6,867 nt of DNA, taken from assembly GCA_046758865.1 (NCBI GenBank), contig JBHIBD010000092.1, forward strand, positions 1 through 6,867, in the 5' to 3' direction. The notes under the pieces were generated by a model. It was not told where the DNA came from. It saw only the letters and a list, made by a program, of their open reading frames with translations, and searched no databases. Positions 5,887 to 6,867 of this stretch are shown here, piece by piece (within the stretch, counting starts at the first letter, position 1; the number at the start of each line of letters is the position of its first letter). Both the position numbers and the translations under genes were made by a program. This DNA comes from JBHIBD01 sp046758865 (GTDB taxonomy: Bacteria > Planctomycetota > Brocadiia > Brocadiales > Bathyanammoxibiaceae).

Positions 5887-5916
5887 GAGGAGTTAAATCT
5901 TGTAAAGGAAAGACCC

Positions 5917-6378
5917 ATGACCATTAGTGAGGCAATAGACGCTAAAGTCGTATCCCTCAGTAACCTGTTGCAGAGGTTAAAGGGGTCTAAGTGTCCACCC
6001 TCCAGCCTCCTCATCATGTTCCCACATTGCATCCAGTGGTCAAAATGTCCCCAAAAGATAACCCTCGACCTTGGTGAATGCAAGCGCTGTGGCAAGTGTA
6101 AGGTAAAGGACTTGATAGAGTTGTCCGAAAAATACGGCGTCCAGCTTGCTGTTGCCACGGGTGGTAGGGCGGCCCTACAGAGGGTTCAGTCTGAGGATGT
6201 CCGTGGCGTGGTGGCCATAGCATGCGAGAAGGAGCTCCGTATTGGGCTAATGGCCGCATTCCCGAAGGCCGTCGTATCTGTGCCCAACCTGAGACCCCAC
6301 GGCTACTGTAAGGACACCGACGTAACCTTGGAAGATGTAGAACGATACGTCCGCGAATTCCTGGAAGAACCATCTTAG
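5917..6378 (+). CDS. DUF116 family cysteine-rich protein
   Basis: This 153-residue protein matches the pattern of DUF116 as I know it: FPHCIQWSKCP (35-45), the cluster ECKRCGKCKV (54-63), a conserved glycine-rich stretch ATGGRAAL (80-87), VVAIACEKELRIG (98-110), and VPNLRPHGYCKDTDV (122-136) near the end. Its eight cysteines are C26, C38, C44, C55, C58, C61, C103 and C131, and the C-x2-C-x2-C group suggests a metal or iron-sulfur site. No function has been established for the family to my knowledge. Many members carry an N-terminal membrane segment; this one lacks it and looks like the short soluble form. DUF116 genes commonly follow fmt in Geobacter-like bacteria, so its place here is conserved and not chance. 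A good ribosome site (AAAGGAA) and an own promoter precede it. Confidence 0.88.
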   Translation: MTISEAIDAKVVSLSNLLQRLKGSKCPPSSLLIMFPHCIQWSKCPQKITLDLGECKRCGKCKVKDLIELSEKYGVQLAVATGGRAALQRVQSEDVRGVVAIACEKELRIGLMAAFPKAVVSVPNLRPHGYCKDTDVTLEDVERYVREFLEEPS

Positions 6379-6452
6379 TCATAATTGTTCGTGTCCTACA
6401 TCATGGCCGGGGTCGTCTCACTATCCTGTAACCCATAATGAGGCAAACTAAA

Positions 6453-6848
6453 ATGCGCAACATAATAATGCTTGCCCTTGCGACCCTTTCTCTAACCCTT
6501 TCTGCCACCACCCTTGCCCAGGAAGAGGTGCCACCTCCAAGCCCTCCAGATATAAGTGAACTCAGGCAGCGGCACCAGCGGGAGATGGCCGAGTTGCGGG
6601 CCAAACACAAGGCAGAAGTGGAAGAACTGAGGGCCAAACACAGGCAAGAGGGAGAGGCCATCCAAAAGGAGCATCGCATCAAGCGAAAAGCCGCACGGGA
6701 GCAAATGCGCGAACAACTGAAAAAAGACTTGGAGGACCTACGCAAGCTGTTGAAGGAAGAGATAGGAGGCCTGCGCAAGGAGTTTCGAGAGAAGCTCAAC
6801 CAGATACTCGAGAAGCTGACCGAACAACTGGAACAAATGCGAGATTGA
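6453..6848 (+). CDS. Small exported coiled-coil protein, function unknown
   Basis: The chosen start gives 131 residues. An ATG at 6438 would add five residues but has no ribosome site, while the ATG at 6453 has GAGG (6440-6443) 9 nt upstream and puts MRN directly before the hydrophobic core of a signal peptide (IIMLALATLSLTLSATTLA). Cleavage is likely before QEEV. A short proline-rich linker (VPPPSPPD) leads into about 95 residues of almost uninterrupted charged helix made of Glu, Lys, Arg, Gln and Leu. The helix begins with three 11-residue repeats starting ELR and ends with leucine-spaced segments (DLRKLLKEEI, LRKEFREKLNQILEKLTEQLEQ). No cysteine and no anchor are seen, so it should be a soluble periplasmic coiled coil. 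It resembles no named family securely. Antisense Ser/Arg-rich frames over it are shadows. Confidence 0.75.
   Translation: MRNIIMLALATLSLTLSATTLAQEEVPPPSPPDISELRQRHQREMAELRAKHKAEVEELRAKHRQEGEAIQKEHRIKRKAAREQMREQLKKDLEDLRKLLKEEIGGLRKEFREKLNQILEKLTEQLEQMRD
6558..6656 (+). repeat. Three tandem 33-bp units coding for 11-residue coiled-coil repeats
   Basis: The units encode ELRQRHQREMA, ELRAKHKAEVE and ELRAKHRQEGE in tandem. The second and third are closest, sharing GGGCCAAACACA at the DNA level. This points to recent internal duplication within the coiled-coil gene and to an 11-residue (hendecad) helix period in place of the usual 7. Confidence 0.7.
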
Positions 6849-6867
6849 AGAAGAGAAATATTCTATA

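Noticed and set aside
6401..6799. Minus-strand Ser/Arg-rich open frame of 132 codons
   Set aside because: Ser and Arg runs arise from the complement of the Glu/Lys/Leu codons of the coiled-coil gene; no signal or motif.

Overview
The window reads as chromosomal DNA from a Gram-negative-type bacterium. The evidence is an exported beta-barrel protein, a bacterial S20 ribosomal protein and a def-fmt pair, with densely packed genes on both strands. No rRNA, tRNA, CRISPR array, transposase or phage gene is visible. Base composition looks balanced by eye. The order def-fmt-DUF116 and the mixture of strong and nearly absent Shine-Dalgarno sites fit phyla such as Planctomycetota, Desulfobacterota or Nitrospirota, but nothing here fixes the taxon.

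Left part (1-1401): two minus-strand genes that probably form one unit. The upstream gene (1359-940) encodes a small exported protein with a dense cysteine cluster. The downstream gene (823 to the window edge) encodes an outer-membrane beta-barrel of the MetA-like 'transporter' type. It carries a tract with 11 histidines in 20 residues and runs off the left end of the window. Together they look like an envelope metal-handling pair, though this is inference.

Middle part (1366-3835): a plus-strand histone-deacetylase-family hydrolase (1518-2456) is divided from the cysteine-rich gene by two almost completely overlapping divergent promoters. A 90-bp element with 12-bp perfect terminal inverted repeats and three internal hairpins (2453-2542) sits at its 3' end and contains its stop codon. 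It looks like a MITE. A CPA2-type cation/proton antiporter with a double-aspartate motif follows (2609-3787).

Right part (3852-6867): rpsT on the minus strand faces the antiporter, and its promoter lies back to back with that of def. Then come def (peptide deformylase) and fmt (Met-tRNA formyltransferase), the two enzymes that remove and add the N-formyl group of initiator methionine. A DUF116 cysteine-rich protein follows with a good promoter of its own, then a small exported coiled-coil protein with three 11-residue repeats.

The most unusual items are the cysteine-rich/histidine-rich exported pair with its overlapping, possibly leaderless promoter region, and the MITE-like element that ends the deacetylase gene. 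The remaining genes are recognisable housekeeping families.
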